64,000 nt of DNA. It comes from Pedobacter sp. SYP-B3415. Lineage in GTDB: Bacteria > Bacteroidota > Bacteroidia > Sphingobacteriales > Sphingobacteriaceae. The notes under the pieces were generated by a model. It worked only from the letters and a program-made list of their open reading frames with translations. It was not told the DNA's origin and did not search any database. Both the position numbers and the translations under genes were made by a program. The stretch spans positions 124,001 to 188,000 of the forward strand of contig NZ_RXNQ01000036.1 in assembly GCF_004138205.1 (NCBI RefSeq), in the 5' to 3' direction. Every line of letters starts with the position of its first letter. The stretch's first letter is position 1. Shown piece by piece: positions 35,839 to 45,418 of this stretch.

Positions 35839-36676
35839 ACGCATCTGGCTGCTGCTTAATCTTCAATGGACCGAAAACAGGAAGTTCTATTTCTGGATCA
35901 TGCTTGGCCTGCCGGTAGTTATGGCGGTGGTGTTTTCATTTGCATCGTTTGCGCTTCCGGATGGATTAAGTCCCAATTACCAAACACCGGTTTTTGTTGG
36001 TGGTCTCATTATAACCAGCTGGATTTTCAGTACATCTGTCTTTAGTGTCTACACATCCAGCCTGCAGAATAGAAAAACACTAAGTATTCCGGCTTCCGCC
36101 CAGGAAAAAACGTTTTTGAGCATACTATTTGGAGTAGTCCTTTTTCCGGTTTTCTACTGCCTGGTGGTCTTCCCTACCCTATACCTGACCCACTACATAG
36201 ACACGGAATGGATTGGCAACATCAACTCATTTATGGAACCCGACTTTAACGTGCTTGTCGTATTACCCTGTGTGTTGCTTCCGCTTATGCTCTTAAATGC
36301 GTTGTTCACCCTGATTTTCAAAAAGTACGCTTTCTTTAAATCGGTAGCGCTTACGGTCGCTTTGTTTGTTAGCATCAACTATGTAAATCAGCGGGCCATA
36401 GATCTTCTTTCGGGCAAAGAAGTTCCGCAATTATCTCCCGCGACGGCCAAAATGTTGAGAGATCATCATCTCGCCTATAACCGTCCAGGCGTTGGTGGCA
36501 GCGCGTTTACAAACTGGTCAGTTAACCTTCAGCGTCCTGACGCCCCTTACACAGGCGTAAGCGCTTCTGTAGTAGCGCCAAAGGGCATCTTCTGGATTCC
36601 GGCACTGCTCTATATTTTTTGTATCATCTCGCTTTATCTGAGTATTCTTTACAAAATCAGAGAAGCGACTACTTAA
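35822..36676 (+). CDS. ABC transporter permease, about six transmembrane segments
   Basis: The 284-residue protein has hydrophobic segments near residues 20-40, 55-75, 95-120, 140-160, 165-180 and 255-275. It has a large polar region before the last helix (LSPATAKMLRDHHLAYNRPG and onward) that may face the periplasm. I see no motif that names a substrate. Its gene overlaps the ATPase gene and is followed after 10 bp by the GntR regulator, so the two form one exporter-like complex. Confidence 0.85.
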   Translation: MEFSLKRIWLLLNLQWTENRKFYFWIMLGLPVVMAVVFSFASFALPDGLSPNYQTPVFVGGLIITSWIFSTSVFSVYTSSLQNRKTLSIPASAQEKTFLSILFGVVLFPVFYCLVVFPTLYLTHYIDTEWIGNINSFMEPDFNVLVVLPCVLLPLMLLNALFTLIFKKYAFFKSVALTVALFVSINYVNQRAIDLLSGKEVPQLSPATAKMLRDHHLAYNRPGVGGSAFTNWSVNLQRPDAPYTGVSASVVAPKGIFWIPALLYIFCIISLYLSILYKIREATT

Positions 36677-36686
36677 CCCGACAACA

Positions 36687-37076
36687 ATGGATTTCAACAA
36701 TCAACAGGCCATTTACCTCCAGATTGCCGATTATGTCAGTGACCAGATCTTACTTGGCCGCTGGGCCGACGGGGACAAGGTGCCCTCGGTCCGGGAGCTG
36801 GCCGTAAATCTCGAGGTAAACCCGAACACTGTTATGCGGGCCTATGAACATCTTCAGCAACTCAACATCATATTTACCAAACGCGGTATGGGCTATTTTG
36901 TAACCGACAATGCCATGCAGGAACTAAAAAAAATAAAAAAAGACGCATTTATCACCGAAGAGCTTCCGGTAATGCTTAGAAAAATTGTCCTGATGGGTAT
37001 AGATTTCGAAGATATCCGCGAGGCCTGGGAATCATTTTCTAAAAACTTTCAAAACGAACAAGATGAAAAAAAGTAA
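36687..37076 (+). CDS. GntR family transcriptional regulator, YtrA subfamily
   Basis: This 129-residue regulator consists of a winged-helix GntR domain (about 1-75: FNNQQAIYLQIADYVSDQIL, DKVPSVRELAVNLEVNPNTV, LQQLNIIFTKRGMGYFV) and a short helical C-terminal tail, the layout of the YtrA subfamily that lacks a large ligand domain. It likely represses its own operon through the inverted repeat at 34948-34971. The next gene overlaps it by 14 bp. Confidence 0.94.
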   Translation: MDFNNQQAIYLQIADYVSDQILLGRWADGDKVPSVRELAVNLEVNPNTVMRAYEHLQQLNIIFTKRGMGYFVTDNAMQELKKIKKDAFITEELPVMLRKIVLMGIDFEDIREAWESFSKNFQNEQDEKK

Positions 37077-37893
37077 TCAGATCCTGTTGGCAACGAGCAT
37101 CGTGTTTATTGTCTCGCTCGTTATTTTTAATATCCGCATGGCCGGTGCATATAAAACCGGCAACTTTTCGGTTTCCGTTGCAGACTACAGCAACTACTGG
37201 AAAAATCAGCTGACAAGGGTCAGCTTACCCAGATTTAAACATCTTGTGGTAAACGGTGCCATTATCGTTAGAAAAGACAGCATGATTGTCGATTCAGCGT
37301 CTAAAGCGCAAAGTTGGGAACCGGTCTGTCTGGTATCAAACCGGCAAGGGAAAGAAAATTCGGTATATATCCTCAACGGACTGAAAGACAACCTGCGCTG
37401 GATACTTCGCAATGATTCGCTCTTCATTAGTATTGAGAAAAAGCGTGTCAGCAGTAACTTAAGGAGAGCAAATATCTGGGATCCAAGTCTTTTTATTGAA
37501 GTTGAAGAACTGCGTTCCATCACCGGAATAAATGCCAAGTTCAGAGTCGAAAATCTTGCGGGGAAAGATTCGCTTGATATCAACCTTGGCCGGGACAGCG
37601 AGCTGAATATCAACTGGGTTGGCGCTGATGCGCTTACCATACGCACGGGCGAACGCTGTCTTGTTCGATTTGGTGATATTGCATTCCTGGAAAGCGTAAA
37701 GCCCGGTATGAAATGGCCGGCAGTCCGGTATTTGCTTGGCAGGGGGAGCTCAATTGAGCTGGCGCAATCTGTACAACCTCCACACATGACCGCTATTGCC
37801 AATGAAAACGAAATTGTACGGAAGACCACGATTACAACAGTGCTCAGTCGTCCGGATTCGCCTCAGCAAGCTCAGCAAGTAAAATCAAAGTGA
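37063..37893 (+). CDS. Membrane-anchored protein of unknown function in the GntR/ABC operon
   Basis: This 276-residue protein has one N-terminal hydrophobic helix (about 6-24, ILLATSIVFIVSLVIFNIRM) and a mostly beta-strand body predicted to be periplasmic. Repeating short strands such as LVVNGAIIVRKDSMIVD and ELNINWVGADALTIRTGE resemble a right-handed beta-solenoid of the DUF2807 kind, though I cannot confirm this. The end is Gln/Ser-rich and flexible. It overlaps the regulator gene by 14 bp, so it belongs to the ABC operon and may be an accessory or substrate-binding part. Confidence 0.7.
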   Translation: MKKSNQILLATSIVFIVSLVIFNIRMAGAYKTGNFSVSVADYSNYWKNQLTRVSLPRFKHLVVNGAIIVRKDSMIVDSASKAQSWEPVCLVSNRQGKENSVYILNGLKDNLRWILRNDSLFISIEKKRVSSNLRRANIWDPSLFIEVEELRSITGINAKFRVENLAGKDSLDINLGRDSELNINWVGADALTIRTGERCLVRFGDIAFLESVKPGMKWPAVRYLLGRGSSIELAQSVQPPHMTAIANENEIVRKTTITTVLSRPDSPQQAQQVKSK

Positions 37894-38038
37894 GGAGATC
37901 ATTAGCACCTGACATCACATCCTGCCTCTGCTGTAAAAGAACTAAAAACTTAGCAACAAAATCGTTAACAGGGGTTAAATTCTGTTAAAATCATCCTCTT
38001 ACACTAAAAAGAACTTAAACGAAGCCCTACCTTCAGCC

Positions 38039-40741
38039 ATGCCTAAATTAACGCTCTCTCTGTTGCTGCTATTTGCAAGCCTGTTTAGTTATGCCCAAAA
38101 AGCAGCTATTAAGGGAACCGTATCTGATACCGTTTCCAAAGCGCCGCTTGAACTTGCCACCGTTGCTCTGGTCAATGCAAAAGATTCAAGTCTCATTTCG
38201 TATACCCTGAGTAATAAAAAGGGAGAATTCAGCTTAAGTGGCCTGCCGGCCGACCGGAGTATGCGGCTTATTATTTCGTTTGCCGGGTATCAGTCGTTCA
38301 AAAAAAACCTGTTGCTTAACAGAGGCGAAACCCTGGATATGAAAGTGATATCGCTGCAGGGCACTAACCTGGCTGATGTGGTGATCAGGCGGGGCAGCCC
38401 CGTAGTCGTCAAAAAAGACACAATAGAATTTGATGCCGAAGCCTTCAAGACGAGGCCGAATGCGGTTGTGGAAGAATTACTTCGCAAACTGCCCGGTGTG
38501 CAGGTTAATGTGGATGGCAGCATTCTGGTGAATGGAAAACCTATCAGCAAACTTTTGATTGACGGAAAGGAATTCTTTGGCAATGACCCAAAGGTTGCAA
38601 CCAAAAATCTGGATGCAGACCTGATTGCAAAAATTCAGGTTTATGACGATCGTGATGATGACCCTGAACATAAGCTCAGCGCAACCGAGGTGAATAAGAT
38701 CATCGATCTGAAGCTGAAAAGCAAGATCAGAAAGAGTACACTTGGGAAAGTGTATGTGGGAGGCGGTACGCGGGACCGGTATGAAGCCGGAGGTATTCTG
38801 AGCACGTTCAGAGACACCTTACAGATAAGTCTGATCGGAATGGGAAACAACCTGAACCGGACCGGCTTTTCGACACAGGAGTTATACAGCATGGGCGGAT
38901 TTGACCGTTCAGGCGGTGACCAGGTCTGGAACGGCACCTTTGGCTCGAGCGGCGGCGGAGGCCTCGAAAACGTAATCGCAGGTGGGGCCAATATCAACAA
39001 TAATTATGGGAAGAAGCTTAAAATGAATCTTCTGTATTTCTACAAACATAACGAACGAAACTTTGTCGGCAGCGGCTTTCGGGAGCAGACCCTCAGCAAT
39101 ACGCTTTTGAGCAACCGCTACAGTAACCGGTCGGACCTTTTTGAGAATAAACACGACCTGAGCGGACTTATCGCCTGGAACCCTGACACAATGCGGCAAT
39201 TGCGGTATCAGCCCAAGATAAATATAGGCAGCACGAATAGCTATAACTCGGGATTTAATCAAAGCTTCAATACGCAGCAACCCAGGCTGAGCGACAACAA
39301 CAGCCGTGGTCAAAACGCTCAGGATAATGGATCTTTCAGCCATAGCTTCAATTTCTACCGGCGTTTGAAACGGAAAGGCAGTTCGATTAACATTAATCAC
39401 TTTTTGAATTTTAATGCCAATGATTCGGAAAATTTCAATTACAACGATCTCGTCTCCTATACTGCCGACCTCCAGTCTGAAATCTTCGACCGCCGCAATG
39501 GAGGAAGAAGGAGAAACAGCAGCGGCGTTCTGGGAATGAGTTACAACCTGCGACTGTGGAAAAAAGTAACGGCCGAAATTTATGCCGGCGTGAACATAAG
39601 CACCTCGGCAAACCTGGCAGAACTATTTGACCGCAACCGCACTACCGGGAATTATGATCTTTTTCTGGCTAACCAAAGCAGTGACATGCGCCGTACAACA
39701 TTTACCGAAGACCTCACACCGGTACTGCGCTTTGACCTCACTAAAAATTATACACTTCGTGTGGGTGCTAACGGCAACATCCAGCGGGTAATTAATAAGT
39801 TTTATAATACGGGCCTGAGTGTAGACCGGAATCATTACAATGTATTTCCTTCCCTGTCATTAAATGGCCCCTGGTTCTCTGTGAACTACAATGAAAGTTT
39901 GAGTCAGCCGGATATTTCGCAGATGCAGCCAATCACGATCCAGTATAGCCAGTTGTACAGATTTTCCGGTAACCCGGACCTTCAGCCAATGCATTCCCGA
40001 AGGTTGTCCGCAAATATCTACAAGTATAACTATGCAAAACAGATAAACCTGAATGCTTATGGTAGTCTCACCATGCAATCTAACAATGTGATTCAACGCA
40101 ATCTCATAGACGCAACGGGAGCCACAGCTGCTACTTATGTGAATAAGAGCGGGGGAATTAACGGCTATTTCGGCGGTAACATCGGCAAGCAATTCAAGAA
40201 ATCGCAGAACTGGCAGGTCGGTATCAATACCAACCTGAATGGCAACATTGATCGTCGGGCTGTCTTCCTGAACGCTGACGAAGGTATACAGAACGGCTAT
40301 CGGTTCAGCATTGGCCAAAATATGAGTTTCAATTACACCTCGCTTCTGTCTATCAATGCCCGCTACGATTTTGCAAGGCAAATGACCAGGTATGAGCAGG
40401 TAAACTTTGCGGCGGTGAATACTTATCAGCACACGGCGGGCGGCGATCTTAGCCTGAGGTGGCCGAAAAAAGTAATTTTTGATGCCAATTACAGCTTTAA
40501 TTATAATCCTCAGGTAGGTCAGGGTTTTCAGCGAAGCGCGCACATGTTAAACATGGCTGTCTCTGTGCTGATGTTAAAAAAAGATCGTGGGCAGATCAAA
40601 CTGTCCGTATACGATCTCCTGGATCAAAATATTTCTGTCTGGCGTTATGCTTCCGGCAACTCTGTTACGCTATCTGAAAATCAGGTGTTAAGACAATATT
40701 TTTTACTGAATTATCAATACAAGCTTAACAAATACAAGTAA
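38039..40741 (+). CDS. Outer membrane beta-barrel protein with N-terminal carboxypeptidase-regulatory-like domain
   Basis: This 900-residue outer membrane protein has a signal peptide (MPKLTLSLLLLFASLFSYAQ), a carboxypeptidase-regulatory-like domain at about 22-105 (IKGTVSDTVSKAPLELATVA), a plug-like region with VVEELLRKLPGVQVN and LLIDGKEFFGNDPKVATKNL, and a C-terminal barrel of the OMP_b-brl_3 type. It looks like a TonB-receptor relative, common in Bacteroidota, with unknown ligand. It follows the GntR/ABC operon after 145 bp without a terminator and may be co-regulated with it. Confidence 0.9.
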   Translation: MPKLTLSLLLLFASLFSYAQKAAIKGTVSDTVSKAPLELATVALVNAKDSSLISYTLSNKKGEFSLSGLPADRSMRLIISFAGYQSFKKNLLLNRGETLDMKVISLQGTNLADVVIRRGSPVVVKKDTIEFDAEAFKTRPNAVVEELLRKLPGVQVNVDGSILVNGKPISKLLIDGKEFFGNDPKVATKNLDADLIAKIQVYDDRDDDPEHKLSATEVNKIIDLKLKSKIRKSTLGKVYVGGGTRDRYEAGGILSTFRDTLQISLIGMGNNLNRTGFSTQELYSMGGFDRSGGDQVWNGTFGSSGGGGLENVIAGGANINNNYGKKLKMNLLYFYKHNERNFVGSGFREQTLSNTLLSNRYSNRSDLFENKHDLSGLIAWNPDTMRQLRYQPKINIGSTNSYNSGFNQSFNTQQPRLSDNNSRGQNAQDNGSFSHSFNFYRRLKRKGSSININHFLNFNANDSENFNYNDLVSYTADLQSEIFDRRNGGRRRNSSGVLGMSYNLRLWKKVTAEIYAGVNISTSANLAELFDRNRTTGNYDLFLANQSSDMRRTTFTEDLTPVLRFDLTKNYTLRVGANGNIQRVINKFYNTGLSVDRNHYNVFPSLSLNGPWFSVNYNESLSQPDISQMQPITIQYSQLYRFSGNPDLQPMHSRRLSANIYKYNYAKQINLNAYGSLTMQSNNVIQRNLIDATGATAATYVNKSGGINGYFGGNIGKQFKKSQNWQVGINTNLNGNIDRRAVFLNADEGIQNGYRFSIGQNMSFNYTSLLSINARYDFARQMTRYEQVNFAAVNTYQHTAGGDLSLRWPKKVIFDANYSFNYNPQVGQGFQRSAHMLNMAVSVLMLKKDRGQIKLSVYDLLDQNISVWRYASGNSVTLSENQVLRQYFLLNYQYKLNKYK

Positions 40742-40817
40742 CAAAGCCCTGACAGGCCATTTGATCACAAACAAGAAGGCAGGGGATGCGTTATAAGTGC
40801 GTTAACTAATATTACGC

Positions 40818-42113
40818 ATGAAAAACCCGATACTAAGTTTCATCTCCTTAACAATTCTGTCTGTTGCAAGCGTTTCTGCGCAACAGCAAGTAAAAACAGG
40901 CGCAGGGCAAACGCTTAACCTGCCTGCTCCTGATGTAACCGCATCGAAAAACAAATTTGCAAAAGTGATCGGATGGCCTGAAGGCAAAACGCCGGTCGCA
41001 CCTTCCGGTTTTACTGTAACAAAATTTGCGTCAGGCATAAAGAGCCCAAGAAACATCCTTGTCGGTCCGAACGGTGACGTTTTCGTTGTGCTTTCGAACT
41101 CTGAACGCTCTAAAAAAGAGAAAGAAAAAAATGACGCAACCGGTAAGTCGCAGGCTGAGGTAGCAGGTAAAAGCGCAAATACAATTGTTCTTTATCGCGA
41201 TGCCGATGGTGATGGGGTACCCGAAAAGGCCACGCGCTTCCTTGGCAATCTTGACCAGCCATATGGCATGGCAATTATTGGCGACCGCTTTTATGTAGCT
41301 AACACAGATGGCGTTTATACCTTTCCATATAAAACCGGCGATACAGTAATCAAAGCGGCAGGAAAAAAAGTCCTTGAACTCCCTGCAGGCGGGTATAACA
41401 ACCACTGGACACGCAATCTCATTGTGAACGCCGACAAAACCAAACTTTACGTATCTGTCGGTTCGGGCAGCAACGTAGGAGAAAATGGAATGGAAAATGA
41501 GGTACGGCGCGCAGCTATTCTGGAATTCAATCCCGATGGTTCAGGTGAGCAGATCTACGGCAGCGGTCTCCGTAATCCTGTTGGCATGGACTGGGCTCCG
41601 GGTACGCGAACGCTATGGACGGCAGTAAATGAACGCGACGGCTTAGGCGATGATCTTGTGCCTGACTACATTACGAGTGTTAAGCGTGGCGGGTTCTATG
41701 GCTGGCCATTTGCCTACTTCGGTCCGAATGAAGATCCGCGTCTGAAGGGACAGAATCCTCAACTTGTTAAAAACACGATCGTTCCTGATCTGGCGGTAGG
41801 ATCTCATACCGCATCGCTCGGACTTGCCTTTTACACGAAGAAAAAATTCCCGGCTAAATATCAGGGCGGAGCTTTTATCGGGCAACACGGTTCATGGAAC
41901 AGGTCATCGTTTTCTGGTTACAAGGTGTTGTTTGTTCCTTTCAAAAATGGAAAACCGAGCGGACCCGCAGAAGATTTTTTAACGGGTTTTATCGCAAATG
42001 AAGGTACACGCGAAGTCTACGGAAGGCCGGTCGGGATTGCGCAAACACCGAATGGCGCATTGCTTGTAGCGGATGATGTTAGTGGCGTTGTCTGGCGCAT
42101 AGCGGCAAAATAA
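40818..42113 (+). CDS. Sorbosone dehydrogenase-like PQQ-type beta-propeller protein
   Basis: This 431-residue secreted protein (signal peptide MKNPILSFISLTILSVASVS, then AQQQ) is a six-bladed beta-propeller similar to L-sorbosone dehydrogenase and soluble PQQ glucose dehydrogenase. Recognisable segments are FASGIKSPRNILVGPNGDVFV, YGSGLRNPVGMDWAPGTRTLW, FIGQHGSWNRSSFSGYKVLFV and YGRPVGIAQTPNGALLVADD. It probably oxidises sugars or aldoses in the periplasm, but cofactor use is not proven and many such proteins are uncharacterised. A terminator follows directly. Confidence 0.88.
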   Translation: MKNPILSFISLTILSVASVSAQQQVKTGAGQTLNLPAPDVTASKNKFAKVIGWPEGKTPVAPSGFTVTKFASGIKSPRNILVGPNGDVFVVLSNSERSKKEKEKNDATGKSQAEVAGKSANTIVLYRDADGDGVPEKATRFLGNLDQPYGMAIIGDRFYVANTDGVYTFPYKTGDTVIKAAGKKVLELPAGGYNNHWTRNLIVNADKTKLYVSVGSGSNVGENGMENEVRRAAILEFNPDGSGEQIYGSGLRNPVGMDWAPGTRTLWTAVNERDGLGDDLVPDYITSVKRGGFYGWPFAYFGPNEDPRLKGQNPQLVKNTIVPDLAVGSHTASLGLAFYTKKKFPAKYQGGAFIGQHGSWNRSSFSGYKVLFVPFKNGKPSGPAEDFLTGFIANEGTREVYGRPVGIAQTPNGALLVADDVSGVVWRIAAK

Positions 42114-42117
42114 ATAC

Positions 42118-42146
42118 AGCGGCCCTGAAGCGGCCGCTTTTTTTTT
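42118..42146 (+). terminator. Rho-independent terminator after the propeller gene
   Basis: AGCGGCC (42118-42124) pairs with GGCCGCT (42132-42138), followed by nine T. It separates the propeller gene from the TonB-dependent receptor gene. Confidence 0.92.
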
Positions 42147-42165
42147 ATTTTGCAATTCTGATTCT

Positions 42166-44223
42166 ATGAAATTATTTATCCTTTTTCTTCTCGCCTGTAC
42201 CGGAGTAGCTACCATGGTTTCGGCACAGCAGGATACTGCGGTGCGACTTGAAGATGTGCGCATCCGTTCAGGACTGAACAAACAGCCTGCCCTTAAATCG
42301 GCTACCACGGCCGGTATCCTCAATCCGGCGCAGCTGCGTAATTATCCGGCAGCATCTGCCGTTAGTGCCATGAACAGCATCAGCGGGGTACGTATGGAAG
42401 AGCGTTCGCCAGGCAGTTACCGCCTTTCGCTTCGTGGCAGCCTTCTACGCTCCCCTTTCGGAATCAGGAACACCAAAATTTATCTTGACGAATTTCCGCT
42501 TACAGATGCAGGTGGAAACAGTTATCTGAACCTCATAGACATGAGTGCAGTAGACCGTATAGAAATACTCAAAGGCCCGCAGTCAGATTTATACGGCGCT
42601 AACTCCGGCGGGGTCATCGTGATTGACCCCGCACTTCAGGCTGAAAGTCCCACGGTATTCTCTGCCTCAGTTGCCGCAGGCTCCTACGGTCTTTTCCGGG
42701 AAAACGTTCATGTGAATGTGGCCGGGGCGAAGTCGGGCGTTCAGGTCAGGCAGGCCTGGCAGAGGAGCGAGGGTTACCGGGATAACAGCGCGATGGACCG
42801 CAAGTTCGTGCAGCTTGCCCCGTGGGTGAATATCGGAGCAAATGACCGGCTGAAAGCGTTAGTCGTCTTTTCTGATCTGGGTTATCAAACACCGGGCGGA
42901 CTTACCGCCGCTCAATACCTAGCCAATCCTGCAGCGGCGCGGCCGGCAGCCGGTCCGAACCCGGGGGCAGAGGCCCAGCGTGCGGCAATCTATAACCGGA
43001 CTTTCTTTGGCGGGCTCAGCAATGAAGCATCCCTGAGTAAGAAACTCAGACATGTAGCTGCAGTTTTTGCTTCTGCATCTGACTTCCGGAATCCATTCAT
43101 TACAAACTATGAGCAGCGCAAAGAACAAACGTTCGGTTTCCGGACGTATCTGGCGTACGCAGAGGAACTTGGATCGACCAAATTGAACCTGCACGCCGGC
43201 GCTGAACACCTTGTGACAGGGTCGCGCGTAATAAACTACCAGAATGAGCAAGGAACGGCGACTTCATTGATGGCAGATGACGCACTTCGGGCAAGCCAGT
43301 CGTTTGTCTTTGCACATCTTCGCGCTGAATTTGGCGAACGCCTCCAGGCTGAGCTGGGTGTGAGCCTGAACCGGTATGGTTACGATTATAAGACCTATTT
43401 TCCCGCCCTCAGCAATGAAAACAACCGCAGGTTTGATCCGAAATTTATGCCCCGGCTGGCCTTGTCATACCTGGTCATGCCCGGACTTGCTCTACGTGCT
43501 TCGGCTGCCCGCGGATATTCTACGCCGACAATTGCGGAAGTGCGCGCATCAGATAACCAAATCAATACAGCGCTGGATGCAGAGTCCGGCGACAACTACG
43601 AGGTTGGTTTCCGGTATCAGAGCCCGTCGAAGCGCTGGCGTTTTGATATTGCCGCATTTGATTACCGGTTGAACAGGGCGATCGTCCGCCGGCTGACCGA
43701 AAACGACCAGGAGTATTTCATCAATGCGGGCGGCACGCGGCAACAGGGGATAGAATTTCAAGGAAACGGCTGGCTGGTTAATCCCAATGCGCATCAGGTG
43801 ATCAGAGGTTTGGAATGGCGTACGGCGGTTACCTATAGCGATTTTGCATTCAGCAGCTATCAAAGCGGGAGTGCGGATTATTCCGGTAACAGACTTACAG
43901 GCGTTCCTGAATGGGTTGTTGTGAATAGTCTTCATCTCCTTCTTCCGCTGCGGACTGATTTTTTTGTTCAACACAATTATACAGCAGCCATTCCACTCGA
44001 TGACGCCAATACAGATTTTGCGGCGCGGTATCATTTGGTCGAGGCACGGATAAATTGCACGGTGTTACGAATCCGCCAAATGAATCTGAATGTATTTGCC
44101 GGTGCTGATAATCTGTTAAATCAGAAATACAGCCTTGGCAACGATTTAAATGCGTTTGGCAAGCGGTATTATAATGCCGCAGCATTACGCAATTATTATG
44201 CAGGTTTAACTTATCAATTCTGA
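42166..44223 (+). CDS. TonB-dependent receptor
   Basis: This 685-residue receptor has a signal peptide (MKLFILFLLACTGVATMVSA), a TonB-box-like region (DTAVRLEDVRI), a plug domain (ISGVRMEERSPGSYRLSLRG, VDRIEILKGPQSDLYGANSG) and a 22-strand-type barrel ending in YYAGLTYQF. It lacks the carboxypeptidase-like extension of SusC proteins and has no SusD partner. Its size and plug resemble siderophore, cobalamin or metal receptors. The ligand is not identifiable. Its end faces the hairpin repeat array. Confidence 0.94.
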   Translation: MKLFILFLLACTGVATMVSAQQDTAVRLEDVRIRSGLNKQPALKSATTAGILNPAQLRNYPAASAVSAMNSISGVRMEERSPGSYRLSLRGSLLRSPFGIRNTKIYLDEFPLTDAGGNSYLNLIDMSAVDRIEILKGPQSDLYGANSGGVIVIDPALQAESPTVFSASVAAGSYGLFRENVHVNVAGAKSGVQVRQAWQRSEGYRDNSAMDRKFVQLAPWVNIGANDRLKALVVFSDLGYQTPGGLTAAQYLANPAAARPAAGPNPGAEAQRAAIYNRTFFGGLSNEASLSKKLRHVAAVFASASDFRNPFITNYEQRKEQTFGFRTYLAYAEELGSTKLNLHAGAEHLVTGSRVINYQNEQGTATSLMADDALRASQSFVFAHLRAEFGERLQAELGVSLNRYGYDYKTYFPALSNENNRRFDPKFMPRLALSYLVMPGLALRASAARGYSTPTIAEVRASDNQINTALDAESGDNYEVGFRYQSPSKRWRFDIAAFDYRLNRAIVRRLTENDQEYFINAGGTRQQGIEFQGNGWLVNPNAHQVIRGLEWRTAVTYSDFAFSSYQSGSADYSGNRLTGVPEWVVVNSLHLLLPLRTDFFVQHNYTAAIPLDDANTDFAARYHLVEARINCTVLRIRQMNLNVFAGADNLLNQKYSLGNDLNAFGKRYYNAAALRNYYAGLTYQF

Positions 44224-44358
44224 TCAGGGTCACTGCGCGCGAAGAAGAACAGTGCCGAACGCAACCTTGATCTTTGTCTGGTTAGGTTGATGGGGCAAGC
44301 CATGGTCGCGCTTTTCAGGCTTTTTACATTGGCGGCTTCCTGCGACCAAACACCAGAT

Positions 44359-44710
44359 GTAATCTCGGTGTGATTACCTGCGGATTAAAAATCCGCTGCT
44401 CAATGCTTCCGGATTGTAAATCCGGAAGGACGAAAGGATGATTACGTAGCACGCACACGTATATCATTGACCCGACTCAGGGTGCTCATCCTACCCCGCC
44501 AAATGCCGCGGCTCAAACACCTGCTGCAGATTTGGCTCCGAAACCTTATCCCAACTCTGGCAAAAATGTCGCGGCCCCATCCAGGGCCGCGACGCCCATA
44601 CAACCAACCTAAATAATATCTTCTCTTCTGCTTTTCCTCCACCTCACGGCGCTGGCCAAGCCTTTCTATGCTCTTTTACATTAGTGACTGTTCGCAACCA
44701 GGTGCCAGTT
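44359..44710. repeat. Repeat unit, copy 1
   Basis: Hairpin A is decayed (GTAATCTCGGTGTGATTAC). Hairpins B (44380-44396), C (44406-44428) and D (44568-44593) are perfect. It is nearly identical to copy 2 over the first ~150 bases and diverges in the middle. Confidence 0.88.
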
Positions 44711-45062
44711 GTAATCACACTGTGATTACCTGCGGATTAAAAATCCGCTGCTCAATGCTTCCGGATTGTAAATCCGGAAGGACGAGAGGATGATTACGTA
44801 GCACGCACACGTATATCATTGACCCGACTCAGGGTGCTCATCCTACCTCGCCAAATGCCGCGGCCCAAACTCCTATTGCAGACGCGGCGTCCGGATCCTA
44901 TCCCAACCCTGCCAAATATGTCGGGGCCCCATCCAGGGCCGCAACGCCCATACAACCAACCTAAATAATACCTTCTCTTCTGCTTTTCCTCCACCTCACG
45001 GCGCTGGCCAAGCCTTTCTATGCTCTTTTATATTAGTGACTGTTAGCAACCTGTTGCCGGTT
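44711..45062. repeat. Repeat unit, copy 2
   Basis: Hairpins A, B and C are perfect. Hairpin D has two uncompensated mismatches (GTCGGGGCCC against GGGCCGCAAC) and its A-run is broken. The tail is almost identical to that of copy 1. Confidence 0.88.
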
Positions 45063-45418
45063 GTAATCACACTGTGATTACGTGCGGATTGAAAATCCGC
45101 TGCTCAATGCTTCCGGATTGTAAATCCGGAAGGACGAGAGGCCGATGAGTAGTTCGCAAATGTATATCATGAACGCGACTCAAGGTGCTCGTCCTAATGC
45201 CTGCAAAATGCCGCGGCTCTAAAACCTGCTGAAGACCTGGCGTCCGGCTCTTATCCCAACCTTGGCAAAAATGTCGCGGCCCCATCCAGGGCCGCGACGC
45301 CCATACAACCAACCTAAATAATATCTTCTCTTCTTTTTTGCTTTTCCGGACCTACCGGTGCTGGCCACGCCTTGAAGCGCTCATTTATATTAATCGCTCC
45401 TCGCACCAGCACCCAGCT
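45063..45418. repeat. Repeat unit, copy 3
   Basis: Hairpins A, C and D are perfect. Hairpin B has GAA as its loop. The linker after hairpin C differs from copies 1 and 2 but matches their length. The tail is more diverged and 4 bp longer. Confidence 0.85.
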
